From contig NC_088103.1 of assembly GCF_036370855.1 (NCBI RefSeq), positions 33,335,904 through 33,399,903 of the forward strand: 64,000 bases of DNA, in the 5' to 3' direction. Position numbers and translations under genes: made by a program. Position 1 is the first letter of the stretch; each line of letters begins with the position of its first letter. Shown here one piece after another: positions 21,561 through 36,100 of the stretch. The notes below the pieces were generated by a model, which searched no databases, was not told where the DNA came from, and saw nothing but the letters and a program-made list of their open reading frames with translations. This DNA comes from Dromaius novaehollandiae. Its lineage: Eukaryota; Chordata; Aves; Casuariiformes; Dromaiidae.

Positions 21561-24552
21561 CAGGATACAGACAGCTGAAATACCCCAGCTGGCGTACTTA
21601 AGGATACTTACGGGCGCCTCGTGGGTCCACCTGCATGAGAACACTGCCCGGCTCAGCAGGAGAGGAGAGCCCGTATCCCCAGCAGCAAATACATGCTGCA
21701 GCATCCGAGGTTACTGTCAGTTCCAAACTAGAAGTGTCATCTCCAAGATGACTGCCATGCTCATGCCTGCCAAGCTCGTAATTATGAGGACAGCTGACAC
21801 AGTTTCTCAGCAAACTGCACTTGTGCTGCAGGAGGAAACAGAATGAGGGCAAGAGAAAAATGGGCTACAGGAGAAGATCAACTGGAATGAAAAGCACGTT
21901 GTGCTGTGCAAACTCCATCACAACAGCGCTGGAGCCCAAATACTGAAAAAACAGGTTAGTACACAGGGGAGGCAGGAAACGTTCATCAAACGTGTACGAG
22001 GAGCGAGATACAGTGCAGCAGCTGCTAAGCAGCTCTCATCTGCCAGGCCTTTCCCCACAGCTTGGGTTAAGGCAAAGTATACAGATTCACAGTTTCCAAG
22101 CATGCAAATCAATGGATCTATGCAAGAGCCTGAATGATGCTGTCTGAAGAGCCCACAGCTGCCCTGCACGATTTACACTGCCTTTACAAAAGCCTGGAGT
22201 GTGACTATAACAGGAAACTTAGTGCCTAGCCATCCCCTCCCCACCACCAAGCCTGACAACTTTATGCTATTATTTTTATTCTAACCACTGTCTGGTGGTC
22301 AGGCCGGAATGGAAATGGACCTCCCGCTACTGCATAGGCTGTGAGAGCCATTCCTTTAATCTCTAAGTAGGATTTGAGGAAAGAGAGCCGGAGACCAAGC
22401 TGCAATGCCTTCCAGCCTTTAAGCCAAGCTACAGTTCACAGCACTTGCTACTCTAGTGAAGGACTCTCACCCAGTAATACAAAAGCAGCAAAAAGCCATT
22501 TACCCTGCTTTTCTCTGAAGCACAGAAGTAACATCACTCACCCAAACTCAAGCGGCTGCAGCAGTGAACGAAAACCCGAAGGAAAACACTAGGAAAAGGG
22601 TGTTTGAAAATGACCCCATATCCTGTGGCCAGCAGCTCTCCCCGCTCTGTACCATATGGGTCAAACTTGCTTTAAAAAGCTTTAGGCCTCCCCCCAAGCT
22701 GATGGCAAAGATTAAGCAGCTCTGAAGACCATCAAGGGAACACTTTGAGTTACCATCCCCTCCCCTATTACTTAACACTTGCATGAAACTGGGGGGAGGA
22801 GGGAACAGTAAAGCCAAAGAAACAGCACTAGCAGTTTACCATGCAGTGGTAGGGGAGGCATTCAGAAAGGTACAACACATCCAAATCCTGCTTAAACATC
22901 ACACGAAAATAAATTCTGAAAGGCAGCTCCAGCACCCAGCTTGCAAATACAAGTATGGGGAAGAGCTGTCAGCACCCAGACCAAAATACTAAAAGAGGAA
23001 GATAGGAGTGTTTTGCCTGTCTCTCACCACCCAGTGCTACCTTTGATACAAGATTAAGCATTCCCTCTCAACTTCCTTAGCACAAAGATGAAGGAACATT
23101 GCCTGAAAGAAGCAGAACTTAGACAAAATTAAAGAGTGAATCTGCAAGCAGCAGCCACCCTTCTAGGAATTCACCTTCTCCAGCAACCTTCCCATCAGCA
23201 GCCCACGTTACCCTACAGCACTGAAAGTCCTCTTCAATATCAAGATAAAACTGGGCCCCATCAGTTAAGCTGGCAAAGCATCCACAAGGCAAAACATCAA
23301 GGTATTTCACACCCCAGGGGACGATGGGGGTGGGGGGAGTTATTTTGAGCCTCATGGATAGTGTTCAGATAACACAAACCTCAGGGAACATGCTAAATCC
23401 ATTAATGATTGTCTGACCTCTCTGGGCAGCTCCTTCATCCACACGCTGTGTTCAACAAGGGCAAGGTACGCAACTGCACAGCTCTCTGGAAGCTTTAATT
23501 AAGTCAGGATCCCACAGTGCCTCTCCTCAGCTCTGTAGACTCCCATGAGCTCATCAAACCTGTTCTCTGCTCTCCAGACTGGCTTCTCAGCCCAAGACTC
23601 TTTCCTCTTTTCCAGGACACTGAAACAAACACTAATATTTCAGTGCCAATAGCTGTTCCTCAGGCACAAGTGGGTGTTTTCCATGGGGAATATTTGGGCA
23701 AGAAAAAGAAGTTTAAGAGCTCATAAGATCATGGAAAGAGCTCCCAGAAAAAATAGGAGGGTCAACTCCAGCAGCACCCTTTCTGATCTGCTTCCTCCAG
23801 TGGAAAAGAAAGTTATGCAGATGCTAAAAAGCCAGCTGAAAAGAAAAACTACCAGGGATACTATACAGCATCTACATACACAGTTCCCCTCTCTGGGAAA
23901 GGAGAAGGAAAGGAGAAGAAAACCCAACATACATGACCGGTGTTAATAGCCTGAATGCTCCTGCCAGTGATGGGGCCAGCCAAAGAATCCCCTGTGGCAC
24001 ACAACCACCTGCAGGCATTTGCTTGAATCTCCAAGGCACAGTGCAGTCTCCCTCTCAGTCCATGCGCCTAGCGTCCATCCCTGGGCTAGGGCATCTCTGA
24101 AGATCCAGAGGTGGCAGCTAGACGATGCTAAGCACAGGCACCTTTGATGAAGTCAGAGCTGGCTTGTTTGTGTCATATAATTAACACTGCACCGTCCATC
24201 CATCATTACTAAAGAGGGTCTTTTTGCACTACTTCTAAAATCCTATCCTGGAGCAATTTTACCAGCTACTCTGCCAGCAAGAACGGCACACTTTTGGGTC
24301 ATCTGCACTTCCCAATGAGATTCTCGGCTCAGCTATCAGCTTTGGGGACTTCAGAGAATCCCTGCAACCACTACATCAATGAAGCACACATGTCCTATTG
24401 ACCTGCAGCCAGACCTACCTGCAAGTCATTAATCACTTCTGAAAACCCCATCTATTACTCAGTTCCACAAGGGCAACAGTGAGAATAAGAGATGTGCAAA
24501 CAATTTTGCTGGCAGGTTTCTTCAACTTAAAAAGTCACACAGAAGCTTGTCA

Positions 24553-24553
<1 letters not shown>

Positions 24554-24589
<36 letters not shown>

Positions 24590-24598
24590 ACAAAGACC
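24554..24598. repeat. Poly(A) tract of 45 bases
   Basis: An uninterrupted run of about 45 A on the plus strand in intergenic DNA. No AATAAA lies directly upstream, and no flanking target-site duplication is obvious, so a retrocopy tail is not established. Confidence 0.95.
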
Positions 24599-25199
24599 AT
24601 AAATGTATATTTTATAGTTAGCCTTTAATTTCTGGACTGTGATTACTGCAATAAAGTGCACCTAATTGCACATGAAATGAGATAACATGGCTCTTAATAC
24701 AGCTAGCATAATATCAAAAAGATAAACCTCAGTGCAAAATGCTTATCTGAAGACAACCAAAGTAGTTAAGACATTTACTGTGCAATCAGCCTTTTCAATA
24801 CATGTAACTTCTGGCTGGGAGCCAGTAAATGAGCCAGCAAAACACAACAGCAACAAGTTTGCTATTTCATTTCCAGGAATCCTGAAGCAGTACTCAGCTC
24901 AGCAGTCCCTTGCAAGACTTTGCAGCAACGCTTTGGGATCATCTCTGTAAAGATACTGATGGGCTCCAGTGGAATCAGGATCCAGACTTCAACACCTGGG
25001 AATTACTAGTCAGCTACAAAATGGATGGAAGAGAGTTCAGAGCAACTGGGAGCAGGAGAGAGAGGGAAAATGCCAGAATATATACAGAGGCATTAAGCAG
25101 GAAAACATAGAACTGTCTGAGCTAGGAATTACTTCAAGACTTTTTCTCCATTTATAGTAAGCTAAAGAGCTGCGAACCTAAGAACTACAATGACCACAG

Positions 25200-27125
25200 T
25201 ATGACTGAAACAGGACCTGCAGCCATTTTTTGTGAACTAGAAGCTGATGCATGCCCATTTTATGCAGAGACATTTAATTAGAAAAGCATGTCTATTTTTT
25301 TTTCATTGGTCTATTAAATAAAAAAATGTCAAAGTGGTGATTTAGTTTGGAAAGAAAACAGCAGTTTCAGTGTGCTTTGAACTGCAATACAAAAGCTGTT
25401 CATCTAAACCCCACCCCTTTCCTTCCCCAAAATGTACAGGACAGTAACTTCAGCTTTACATAGTAAGAAAATACATATACATTAGATACAGTAAACATTC
25501 TGTACTGTTTTAAACTTTATACAATGTTAGTGAGAAGAATATAAACATTAATAAAATTTCATACAATATATTCACACAGTAACCAACTGCTACCAGGGAG
25601 GAGGCTGATACATTATCAAAGACAGACAGAGCAGAGGATGGCATTGCCATCGCTATACAACACCAAGTAATATATATTTTTTTTTTTTTAAGCCTAAAGC
25701 AGTTCTATGGCTAAAGATACCCTCTGAGGTAGATTCTTCCAATTCTTAAATGACATGTTGAGATAAAAAAAAAAAGGGGGGGGTTGTCCTTCTTCCTGAA
25801 TATTGCCATCAGCATAAGTCTTGTTCTAACAAAGATAAGCTGATTATCCTGTGAAGGGTACAGAGATGCTGCGGTTTTAGGCTAATTCACTAACACTTGA
25901 AATGAAAGACAAAACATTTAATGTAAGTTTGGAAATAAAATACCTTCCCTGTGTCTATTCTATAGCAGTTCCTTTATATATAATGTACATATTTAGATTT
26001 GGTGTTTTTTTTTTTTATTTGAACCTTATTTTACCTTTTCATTTTGAAAAGTTGTAGTAAGTCTATCATACAAAACAAGACAGAGTAATCTACAAAAATT
26101 AAAAGGAAACAGTATTATAAAATGCACATGTAGCTATTATTAAAAATCTCACTTTTTAAGGGAATCCCAGTTGGTGCTTCTATCCAATACCTTAACTTAT
26201 TGTTCATATATACACACATCCTACAGACAAAACAGTGTAAGATTTAAATGATGGCATTTGCACAGAAAGCACAAAGAGTCCACGTTTTCCTTTGATCATT
26301 CCACAAACAGCTCTGGGAGCTTTGAGCACACATCGTATATGTGACAACACTTGGCATAAAGGATTTCAGACCTCATATGGCTTTCACAGTTATTTTTACA
26401 TATACAGGCCAAATGCTCATCTTCACAAATCTGCATTGGATTGAATAAAAACAAACCAATGCCTGAAGATGCGAAAGTTAAAATGAATGCATCGCTGTAA
26501 TGAAAAATTCTGTTCCATTACCTGATAAACCACAGCCATGGAGCAAAGCATCATCCAATTAACTACCTGTTGGGGCACAGGCACTGTTCAGCTCTGCTTC
26601 CACCCGCAAGCAAAGAAGAGAGCAGTCACTTGCTCACACACAACTGCTGTGTTTTGCAGTGTTTAGAGATGCTGTATGGTCATGCCAGTTCTGCTTTGTA
26701 GATGAACATGTGCAGGTAACTCCATTATTCAGCCCAATTCTGAACTATTTCCTCACCTGCTCGCAACAGGAGAGACCTAATACTGTTTCAGAAATCATGT
26801 TTCATTTTATACGGCAGTTCTTTCCTAGTCATGCTGAACCAATACTTACAGGTGCATATAGGCAAGAAAACAAGACATTTTTGAAGACCTTATGTACTGG
26901 TGATTGCCAATAGAAACCAAATGAGAAAACTTCCCTCAGCTTTCAATGTGATAAAATTATTGACTAATTCATTCAGTCAGGGCTATAGAAAGGGATGTTT
27001 TAATTCAGGTATCTGATTTCCTCTGTTCCAACCAAGGCGTAGCTCCATTCATTCTACATCTTCCTTGGCTTCAGAAAAGATCCTTGTTCAATTTCTCTGC
27101 TATTTTCCCTGAACTAGGCAAGGTT
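25200..27125 (-). other. SLF2: SLF2 3' UTR (approximate extent)
   Basis: The sequence after the SLF2 stop codon (27126-27128) is AT-rich and low in repeats, as expected of a long 3' UTR. The minus strand has AATAAA at 26014-26019 and ATTAAA variants near 25917 and 25275, so cleavage could occur at about 26.0, 25.9 or 25.25 kb. The end is not fixed by sequence alone. Confidence 0.45.
26014..26019 (-). terminator. Candidate poly(A) signal AATAAA of SLF2
   Basis: A canonical AATAAA on the minus strand, about 1.1 kb after the SLF2 stop codon, directly next to a plus-strand T-run (A-run on the transcript). Other variant signals occur further downstream. Confidence 0.35.
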
Positions 27126-27161
27126 TCACAAATCTGGCTCCCAGAAATCATGCAGTTTTCC
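27126..27161 (-). CDS. SLF2: SLF2 exon 20, terminal coding micro-segment
   Basis: The last coding part is 36 nt: [11 protein letters not shown] and a TGA stop. It follows a TTTAG acceptor and matches the human C-terminus GQLHDFWVPDS as I recall it. It is too short to be found by open-frame length. Confidence 0.93.
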   Translation of the reverse strand, partial: GKLHDFWEPDL

Positions 27162-30100
27162 CTAAAGAGTAAAAACAAAATAGAAAACATCTCAGAAAAA
27201 TCAAAGACACCTCAAGAGTAAAGCAGGCAACTGTTTACCCTATTGTGCTACAGGTCCCTAGAACTCCACTTGGGAACACTTGTCAGTGAACAGCCAGTTT
27301 CCCCATGTGTGAATCAAACCCAAATATCTTTGAAAAAACAACCTTAAGAACAATTGCACTGTTAACCATTTTCATCAACTGGTAAGTAGCTTCTGCAACA
27401 ATGTGCTGCTACCATCCAATTCCCTTCCTGCTACATAACAAGAAACCTTACCCGTGTTACAAATTACGACTTTTTTGCTCACTACTGAGAATGACTAAGA
27501 TGCTTTACAGATGAATGTTTAATTATACAAATTTTAACCAAAATTAATACTAAGCATATACGCATTTTTTAAACTTTGTGTAAGACATACTAGATTACTA
27601 GAAAGCTCAGCAAAATTTTATTTTAAGACAAGTAGCTTTCCATTCCAGGGCAGGACTTACACGGATGGAATCTGATCACGTTAAGAAAGAAACCTATCAA
27701 CCCTCAACTGGAGAAACAGCTCTGAACTCTTGATATCAGTAAGGATTATCCATCTATTCCACCCAAGGCCAGCTAGATATCATGAAGGCAAATATTTATG
27801 AAAGACTACTCATGTAATTACTTATTATTGCATACCTTTACAGAGTACAAAAGAGTTTTCAGTGCACGAAATTAGACATATTCAAAGAAAAAGGATTATC
27901 AAGGGCTGTTAAATACAAAGGTAGACAAAACCTTGGGCTCAGGTAGTCTTCAAGCCTCACACTGCTAGACAATAGCAGGAAGTGCATCACTGCATTCCTG
28001 CCACACTCTTAAACTCCTTTCCAAAGCATTTGCTAATGACTATAATCAGAGACAGGTGCTCTGATTTGGCTCAGTACTAGCATTTTTAAGGAGTTATGTA
28101 GCCATTTTCAAAAAACATCACTTTTAAGGATAAAGATGAAATCCTGTTCTCCACTTAAGTCAAAGAATTTTAACAGAATGCTATGCCTGAGTGTATTCCA
28201 CAGCCACACTATTTATGAAGCAAAAAAAAAAAAAAAAAAAAAAAAAAAGACAGTACTATTTTCAAATGCTAAAGAACGAATCAAATGCACCCTGCAATAT
28301 GAAAAGGAAAAAAGGCTTCATTACAGTACCTGAGTAGGCCGAGTGTTTTGTATCATATCTTGCCATTTGCCATATATCCTAGCAACCAAGTCTTTCACCT
28401 GCAAATGTAGATTGATTAGTTTAGCCACTAAAGAAAGCAAGCAAGCACCCAAACCCAACCCCTCCCCACACTGACAACAACATTTACTGGGAGGGAACAG
28501 TTTTAGAACTGGCACACAGAACACCACCACCTCAATTTCTACCAGATCCAGGGAATTTTGGACTTTTAAAAGTCATGTACTTCCACACAAACACATTACA
28601 AGCAGATGATTTCCTATGTAAGTGTTCAGAATCAGCATGCAAGCCTCCAGTCTCTAAACACCCATCTCTTCCTCCGGTAAGTTAGGTTTGTTACAGAAAT
28701 CTGACAGTTCACAACTGGAAAAGATGTCTGCAAACGCAGTCATGGAGGCCAACTATGCAGCACTGTCTGCCTCTGAAAGGAATTCCTGATACATAGTATT
28801 GCGCTTTTCATAACCTATTACAAGCAGGTGTTTAATACAAGCCATTCAGAACTAAGATTTGTTTCATATGCTGTATAAAAACCAGCACAGTGGTGCCCTC
28901 TGGAAGTTACTGCACTATCACACAAATTTAAAAAGTGATGGGGAAAAGCAGAGAATGGATTTTTCCCTTCCTGCACAAGGGCAACAGAAAGAAAAGAGGC
29001 AGGGAACCGCAATACAAAAATTCAAGGCAAGATTCATTAACTTGTAAAGGACACCCACGCTCTATTAATTAGGCTGAATAAAAACAGTCCTTCTTGAGTG
29101 CTAAGAATGCACATAAGTGCGAATGTTTGATTTAAAATCGAAAAAGCCAAGGCTTTTCAAAGTTTAGGTCTGTCACTTTATCAATGATCTGATGTGGCTT
29201 GCTACAGCAGCATGTAAAGCATGAAAGTCATAGAATTAGGACTATTATTAGTAAGCCACACACCACAAAGCAAATGAAAGGCAATTATCCAAGCCTGATA
29301 CTACATTATGCAGCATTGGCTTAAATCCACAACTTTAACTCACTGCTTTAAAAATAAAAACAGACAGATTTGCAAGAGAAGCAGGCTAGTTTCTCAGTCC
29401 TCTTTATCCTGTCCCGCATATAGCCTCTGCTCTTAAAAGCAGAAGATCACTTCCTTCAATGATCAACAACTACCAGGAAAAGAAAAGGAGCAGTTTTGTG
29501 GGTCCTAGGAGTCAAGACGCCTGGGCTAAAAGGAAAATAAGCATATTACAGTTGTCAATGTCTCATTAGCAGTAAGAGTATTTTCAGTACATTAAAATGG
29601 GTGCATAAATATGTAGGTATACAGGCATAAGACAAACAGAGAAACTAGGAAAAAGAAACCTGTGAGGTATTCTTAGAACTTCCAGCACTGGGATGAGGGA
29701 ACACCACAAATCACAAACACTTAAAGAAAAAAAATCTCAGCAACAAAAACTTACCTTAGATCGATAAAACAGCCTTGCATCTTCCCTAATATCACATTTT
29801 ATGTGCTTATCTAAGGCACCACAAAGCTTCAGTAAGTGTTGCTAAACAAAGACAAAAATGTACACCTTTTAAATCCTTCATGTTGAAACTAAAAAAAAAA
29901 AATCTCTCAAATAATATTCCAATTTAAAAAACTATATGCTTCTGTTCAAAGTTTTCTCCAAAGTATACATTAAGGAACAGGAAAAGGAAAGAAAAAAACC
30001 TGATCACAAGATCTTCCATCAGTTGCTGATATGCACAGCACAGTAGCAAGCACAGTACCATTCAAATATTTTTTTCCAATAAAACACGTTCTGAGTTTAC

Positions 30101-33100
30101 AACAGCTAAAAGTAACCTTCTCAGCAATAACACAGTTCATTTTCTTTTGCAGTCCGCAGGAACTGCAGTAGCATGTAAAACATACTCAGGGTTTATGCAC
30201 TGGCCTTTCATTTCTCTCTAATTTTCTGATGACTTTTATAAAGCTTTTTTGCAACTTCTTAATCTCTTAACAACAGATCCCAAGATCTCTGACTTCCTGT
30301 GAATTTCTTCATGAAATTCCTGTTTTCAATCCCTCACTGAACAGCTGTAAAGAGGCTTCATTCTGTAGAACAAGTGAAACACGCCAAAATTCTACTTTTG
30401 AGCTTCTGTCAGCATCTCAAAAACATGACAATTTACCCATCTAATTGCCAGAGGACCAGCACTGAAACAGTAATATAGATTTTTACACAAAGCCAAGCCT
30501 ACACAATATTCATCTACCGTCCAGTTCAGCCACGCATCTCTCTTCGTTTGGTTACCAAGTCACCGACTAAGAGGCTCTTTCTTCAATAAGAAATTCCAAG
30601 ATAACACTTTCTCTTTTTCTTACCAAGTTCTCCACAACCTTCAGAAAGACAGTTGTAGAAAAAACAAACCTCAGACCACCACAACAGATGTATTTTCTTT
30701 ACCAAAGACATTTTTGTTTCAGATTACACTCTATAATAATCTTTTTGCACTTGAGGAGGAAACAGAGATGCTTAAGCCCCAAAACATAAGCAAACATTCC
30801 TATTTTGCCTCTGTCTTAAAGAGCTCATAGGACACATGTATTTCTTAGTAGCCGAGAGCAGTTCCACAGGGCAGAAGATGTACTCAAACACCTTGTAGCG
30901 AGCAACTCACTGCAGATCACCAGAGAAATCTGAATAGGATTACCAAAAGGTTAAACAAGTGATATTAGTTAACAGATGTTCACATCAGATGGTGCAAGGG
31001 AGCTAAGACATACAGCCTTAGTCTTCACTTGATGCATGGCTGCACTCCACCACTTAACAGTACTTCACTATGTCCTTAAAGAAAACTGTTGGTGCATTTG
31101 AGCATATTTTACAGATATTTTCAAAGTGTTTGTCTTCTAGATTGCAACATTTCAACTCAATTAGAAAATCCATAGGATCTTTGGAGCTCCTAGAATTTCT
31201 ATGTTGAGTAAATCTGCAGTTACTTTCAGAGAAAGATAACAAAATCTATGTCTTCTGATCCAAAGCCTTATGTTCTGACAAAAGTCCATTCTGCAAAAAT
31301 GCAAAAGTGGTTTCTGTATTCATTTTGCCTCAGAACAAAAGTTCCCCCCAGTGCAGGTATCCTCTGGAGATCTTTTATCACATGATAGCTCTTATCAAAA
31401 TAGGCCAAAAACACATGATAATTAGTCTTTTAAAATCTAAAGTTCTAGCCACCAAAGTTACTTACCCTTTGATTAGAATTTACAACATCAAAGAAACTAG
31501 CTTCACTGACCAGATGAAGGAGGATGTAGACCAGGTAGTATGTCTAAAGAGAAATCAACAGCACTTTAGCATTCAAAGCACAAACATAACTGTTTACATT
31601 TAAATACAGCATGATCCTTGCTTTCTGGAATGATTCAATGTTATGTCCCTAAAGGAATCCTACAATGGCCAACTCAATGGACATGTAAATCTATGCATTT
31701 GCCTAAAAAAACTAATCTGAAACAGTATATTCAAATGCTTGTAACACTTTAAAACAGTATTACACTGTTTAAAGTTACCTAAGTTATCTACAAAGCTTTC
31801 TGTAGTTTTAATTATTGAAAACTAAATTTACCAGTTGGCTTTGTTTTCCTGTCATCTACATTCAGATCAAAATATTGGCTAAGAGATTTCTTGGTAGACT
31901 CAAATAAACAAACTAATACCTGATTTTCAATTGAGTGGAAATACTAAATCTTTAGCAGGTTACCCTTCTAGTATGGGTTTATAAGAAAAAAAAAAATCAT
32001 GAAAGTAACTTATTCTGAAGCCTGTAGGTGGAAAGTCTGGCCTGGCATCAATCAGTTCCCACTGATTACATCAAAAGGGAGGAAAGATGGTCCTGTGATT
32101 ATAGCATGGTTGGAAGACAGGACTGAAAACATCCAGGTGACTTAGCCACATGGCAAATTTGACCGTCTCTGACTGTAACACAACCTAACACAGCTTCCTT
32201 TGTCGTATACCATTTCTTTCCTTCCTCCATGACTATAAGCAAAATGGAACATGGGTAATATTTTTAACCTATACAAATGAAGAACAAAAGAACTACAAAA
32301 TATTGCAAGCCATTATAGGTACAGAACTGTCTTCAAACAAATTAACAGAAGTTAAAAGAAATGTTCTCAAAGTTTTGGAAAATGCATAAAAAGACGAATG
32401 CAAAAATCTGTTATTAACAATATACCTGCTGTTCTAGTTCTGTATGAAGGTGCTCTCCATTGACATCATTCTGCTGCTCTAATCTTTCTCTTGTCCTCTT
32501 TAGTAGACTAGAAGGTTTCATGTACACCAGATACTGACGCAGAAGAGCCATCTACAGATAAAACAAACATCTCAAGAAATTGGACTGGTCTACTGACACT
32601 GGAAAGTTTGACACAGTGCCATTGCAATATTATTTGTTCACTAAGACAAGAACATCTACAAAAGAGATTTCTAATTAAAATGGAGGTTTTCATGCTCCAG
32701 GTAGTTTTTGACTATTCAGAAATTCAAGTGTTTGTGTGTTGCCTTATTAAAGCATCAAACACCCTAAGGAAACAAAGAGTGATTCTACAGAAGACCAAAA
32801 GGGAGACAGAAAGAAGCACAGAACTACTTCCAATGTCCAAAATGAATGTTTAGGCACATCCATAACACTGCACTTAAAAACTGGAGAACATGCAGGTGAT
32901 GTATATGTGTAAATATACTTTTGATACTAATCAGAACTAAAAGTTACTAATCTGACATTTTTCAAGCTTCTTAATACTGTAAACCTATTTTCCCATTTAA
33001 GACATAAAATGCATTCAAACACAAACAATTACATATATGCTTTCTAAACTTTCAAGCACCCTTCCCATTCTGACACACTTCAAACTCTGGGGCAAATTAC

Positions 33101-36100
33101 ATACACACACACACACGCACAACATATATGCAGTACCTGCTCGTCACTGGTATCGGGTATTCTTATATGTTTTTTATTAAGAAGCTTTGAAATTATCACT
33201 AGGCTAAGTCGTCTTCTTACTTGCCTGAAAAATAAACTTCTTTAAGTTTTTTTTCCCCCCAGAGAATGTCTCAAATCCACATCGTTTTTACAAAGCATTA
33301 TGAGGCTATACATGACATCCCTAGACATAAGCTTGCCTAAAACAAATTGTATTTTCTGAATACAGGTGCTATAGAAGCTGTAACATGGCTAGCAAGATAT
33401 AGGTATCTTTATCACATTGCAGCTTTCCATGTGCACAGGCAAACACTGTTAGATGCTTGCCTGCAAGCCTGGAGCTGAGGATCCAGATCATTTTCCTCTC
33501 CAAGAAGCAGAATTCTTAACAGTGACACTTAACAACAGACATGAATCACCCAACATGTAATTTATGGATCATTCAGGCAAAAGTATGAGTAAAACCCTTT
33601 ACTATAGGATTCCAGATTGTTTGCAGCCCAAAAACCACATGGTATGTAGGCTAAAATGCAAAATAACTCTGTAGGTAAAATAATCCAGTAGAGCTGATTA
33701 AGATGGTATATATACACAATAGAAAAAATTTGCACATACATCTGTAAGACACAAGAAAATGCAAACACTTTTTTAAAAAGCACCATATAATACCTCTTGC
33801 ACTTATCAGACTTTGAGTTTATACAAATTAACTGTTAATGATACTACATATTTCTGATGTTACAGTGCCATTACCTTCCACGTATTATCCAGCTAGGGAC
33901 CAGCTGAACCAGCCACAGGAGGTTATGGTGCTGACTAGAGAGTTCACTCACTGCCAGGCAGAGCTCAGGCATCTTTAAGAGAACAAAAGCAAGAAAACCC
34001 AAAACTACTGAAAAAAAGGTATAGCAGGCAGCTGCTTTATTTGCAAAGGAGCACACATCTCGTCCCTAGAAACATACACAGCAAAAATATTAAAAGGAAT
34101 TGGGCTAATAAGACATGATGTGCATAAAGATATTTCTGCATTGCACCTGTATAGAAGCTTGCCAATTATTATTTTACAGTAAGATAGTTGAGATCAGGTT
34201 GTTTTTTCCTGACATGCAACAAGTGCAATCGCTTGATTTACTCTTTCAAAGAGCCATTTCAAACAAACAGCAATTTTGCTAAATATAAGATTATTGGTTA
34301 GTTCAACACAACAGTTCCCTTGCAGAACAGGGGAGGCAAGCACAATGGCATGGGGCAAACCCCTTCTCAGTAAGCCCATCCACATCCTAAATCATACACG
34401 TTCAGAGCTCCCGATTTGTTCATACGATATTTTCCAGCAGTATTTTCGATACATTAAAAAAAAACCCAAAAAATCCCTCAGACCTCTCCCCACTTACCCA
34501 AAAAGGTTCATTATGAATGAAAACCTCAAAACAGTAGTAAATTCTCAAAATTTAAGTTGCAATTTTATATATCCAGTACTACAAAATTAATTATGAAGTT
34601 ACCTTTGTATCCCAGGCTTTTATACTTTTCAGAAGCTTTATGAAAAGGCACTGAAAATCTATCAAAGGAATTTGCTTTAATTGTTTCTCCAAGCTTATTT
34701 TAAATAGCGATAGAAGCAGCAGCAGTATTTCTTGATCAGTATATCCACCTTGATACACTGTTGTACAAAAGCCTAGAAACTTTAAAAGAAATAAAAGCAG
34801 CATTAAAATCTGAGATTGGTTTAGCCCCTACTAAAATAGTACGAGAACTTAAGTTTTCCACCCTCACAGTAAGATGCGTTTCAAATGATAAATTGCTCTT
34901 ATAATGCTCTTATGTAACAAATATCCTCCCATCTCTCAATAACAGCTTACACCACCACCACCCCTTTCTTTTAACCACCTCCTGGAGGCTCATCTGGCAA
35001 CCATGCACAGAGATACTTTGGAATGATGGCGATATCCCCTGGGAATTATACAAATATGAAAGGTCTTTCTCCACTACACAGATAATCTTACTCTAGCCAG
35101 ATGAAAGACTGCCAACAGATTTCCTAGCTACACAGGTAATACTGAAAACAACCATCAAAAATTTCCTCCCCACTCAAGTATTATCCTAAGGGTTACCTAC
35201 ACCACAATATATGGGAAGCGTGTGTAAATGAGATCACAAATTAACCAAGATAGATTTGTATTGTCTCTAGCAGAGATGCTCAAAGTGCTTTCTCCTGAAC
35301 CCAGTGATTTTATAGTTAGAAATCTCTCCAAAAAAATGTTAGGAGGATTCAAATACTTCCACAAGAAAGTTTGAAATTCATTACACAGTCAGTATTTTCA
35401 CCACAAGACCTTTAAAAGCAAGGAGAACTAGCTTGTGAAACGTGACCAGCACTCGCTCCACTTACGGTCTCACAGGACAGGTCAGAGATCTAACAGCTCA
35501 CCTCCTCAAAAGGGCTCCACCTGCCCTCCATGAGCTCCCACCTCAGTCACCTTGTGCTGCACAGGCACAGATCACACGTCTGAGAGCTCCACTAACTCAC
35601 TGAAGCAGCACAAAACATACCAGCCAAGATCAATTCCCCTTCCCACTTCTGCTGGAACACACAAATGACAGGTTTCTTCTACATTAGGAAATAAAGCGAC
35701 TCAGGGGAGTCTGATAGAGCGCCACAGCAGGAAAAAGGGAACAGAACAGTGCAGTCAGGAGTGAAGCCAAAGTCACAGAGACAGCAAATCTAAAGTTTGA
35801 AACAACAAGCTCTGCTGTATGCAAAGCTGAAATCCCAGCATAGCATCTACTCACAAAACATGTCCAGGACTGGAATAAGGCACTAGGGTTACTGTCAAAA
35901 AAAAAAAAAAAAAAAACAAAAAAAACAAACAAAAAAAACCACCCACCAACCTAAAAACAAAAAAGCAAAATGAAAAAGCTTGCACAGTAACTGGAGTTTG
36001 AGATTTCTCACCTTGATCACATTAATTAGATTGGTTTCTGGTAGAGTGGAGAAGGCTGGACTAGCAGTGATGAGATCTCCTCTTAGCTGTTTTTTACCCG

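Larger units (their letters stand above)
15681..25200. other. Intergenic region between SEMA4G promoter and SLF2 3' end
   Basis: No exon, RNA gene or intact mobile element can be supported. Composition changes from GC-rich to AT-rich at about 17.5-18.5 kb. Old CR1-like fragments lie at 20.2 and 21.1-21.5 kb, a C-rich tract at 21450-21475, and a 45-base A-run at 24554-24598. The boundary with the SLF2 3' UTR is not sharply defined. Confidence 0.65.
27162..34602 (-). other. SLF2 introns 13-19
   Basis: AT-rich introns between exons 13 and 20. They hold a 27-base A-run at 28222-28248, a short (AC)n tract at 33099-33118, and otherwise unique-looking sequence. No other gene is visible. Confidence 0.8.
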
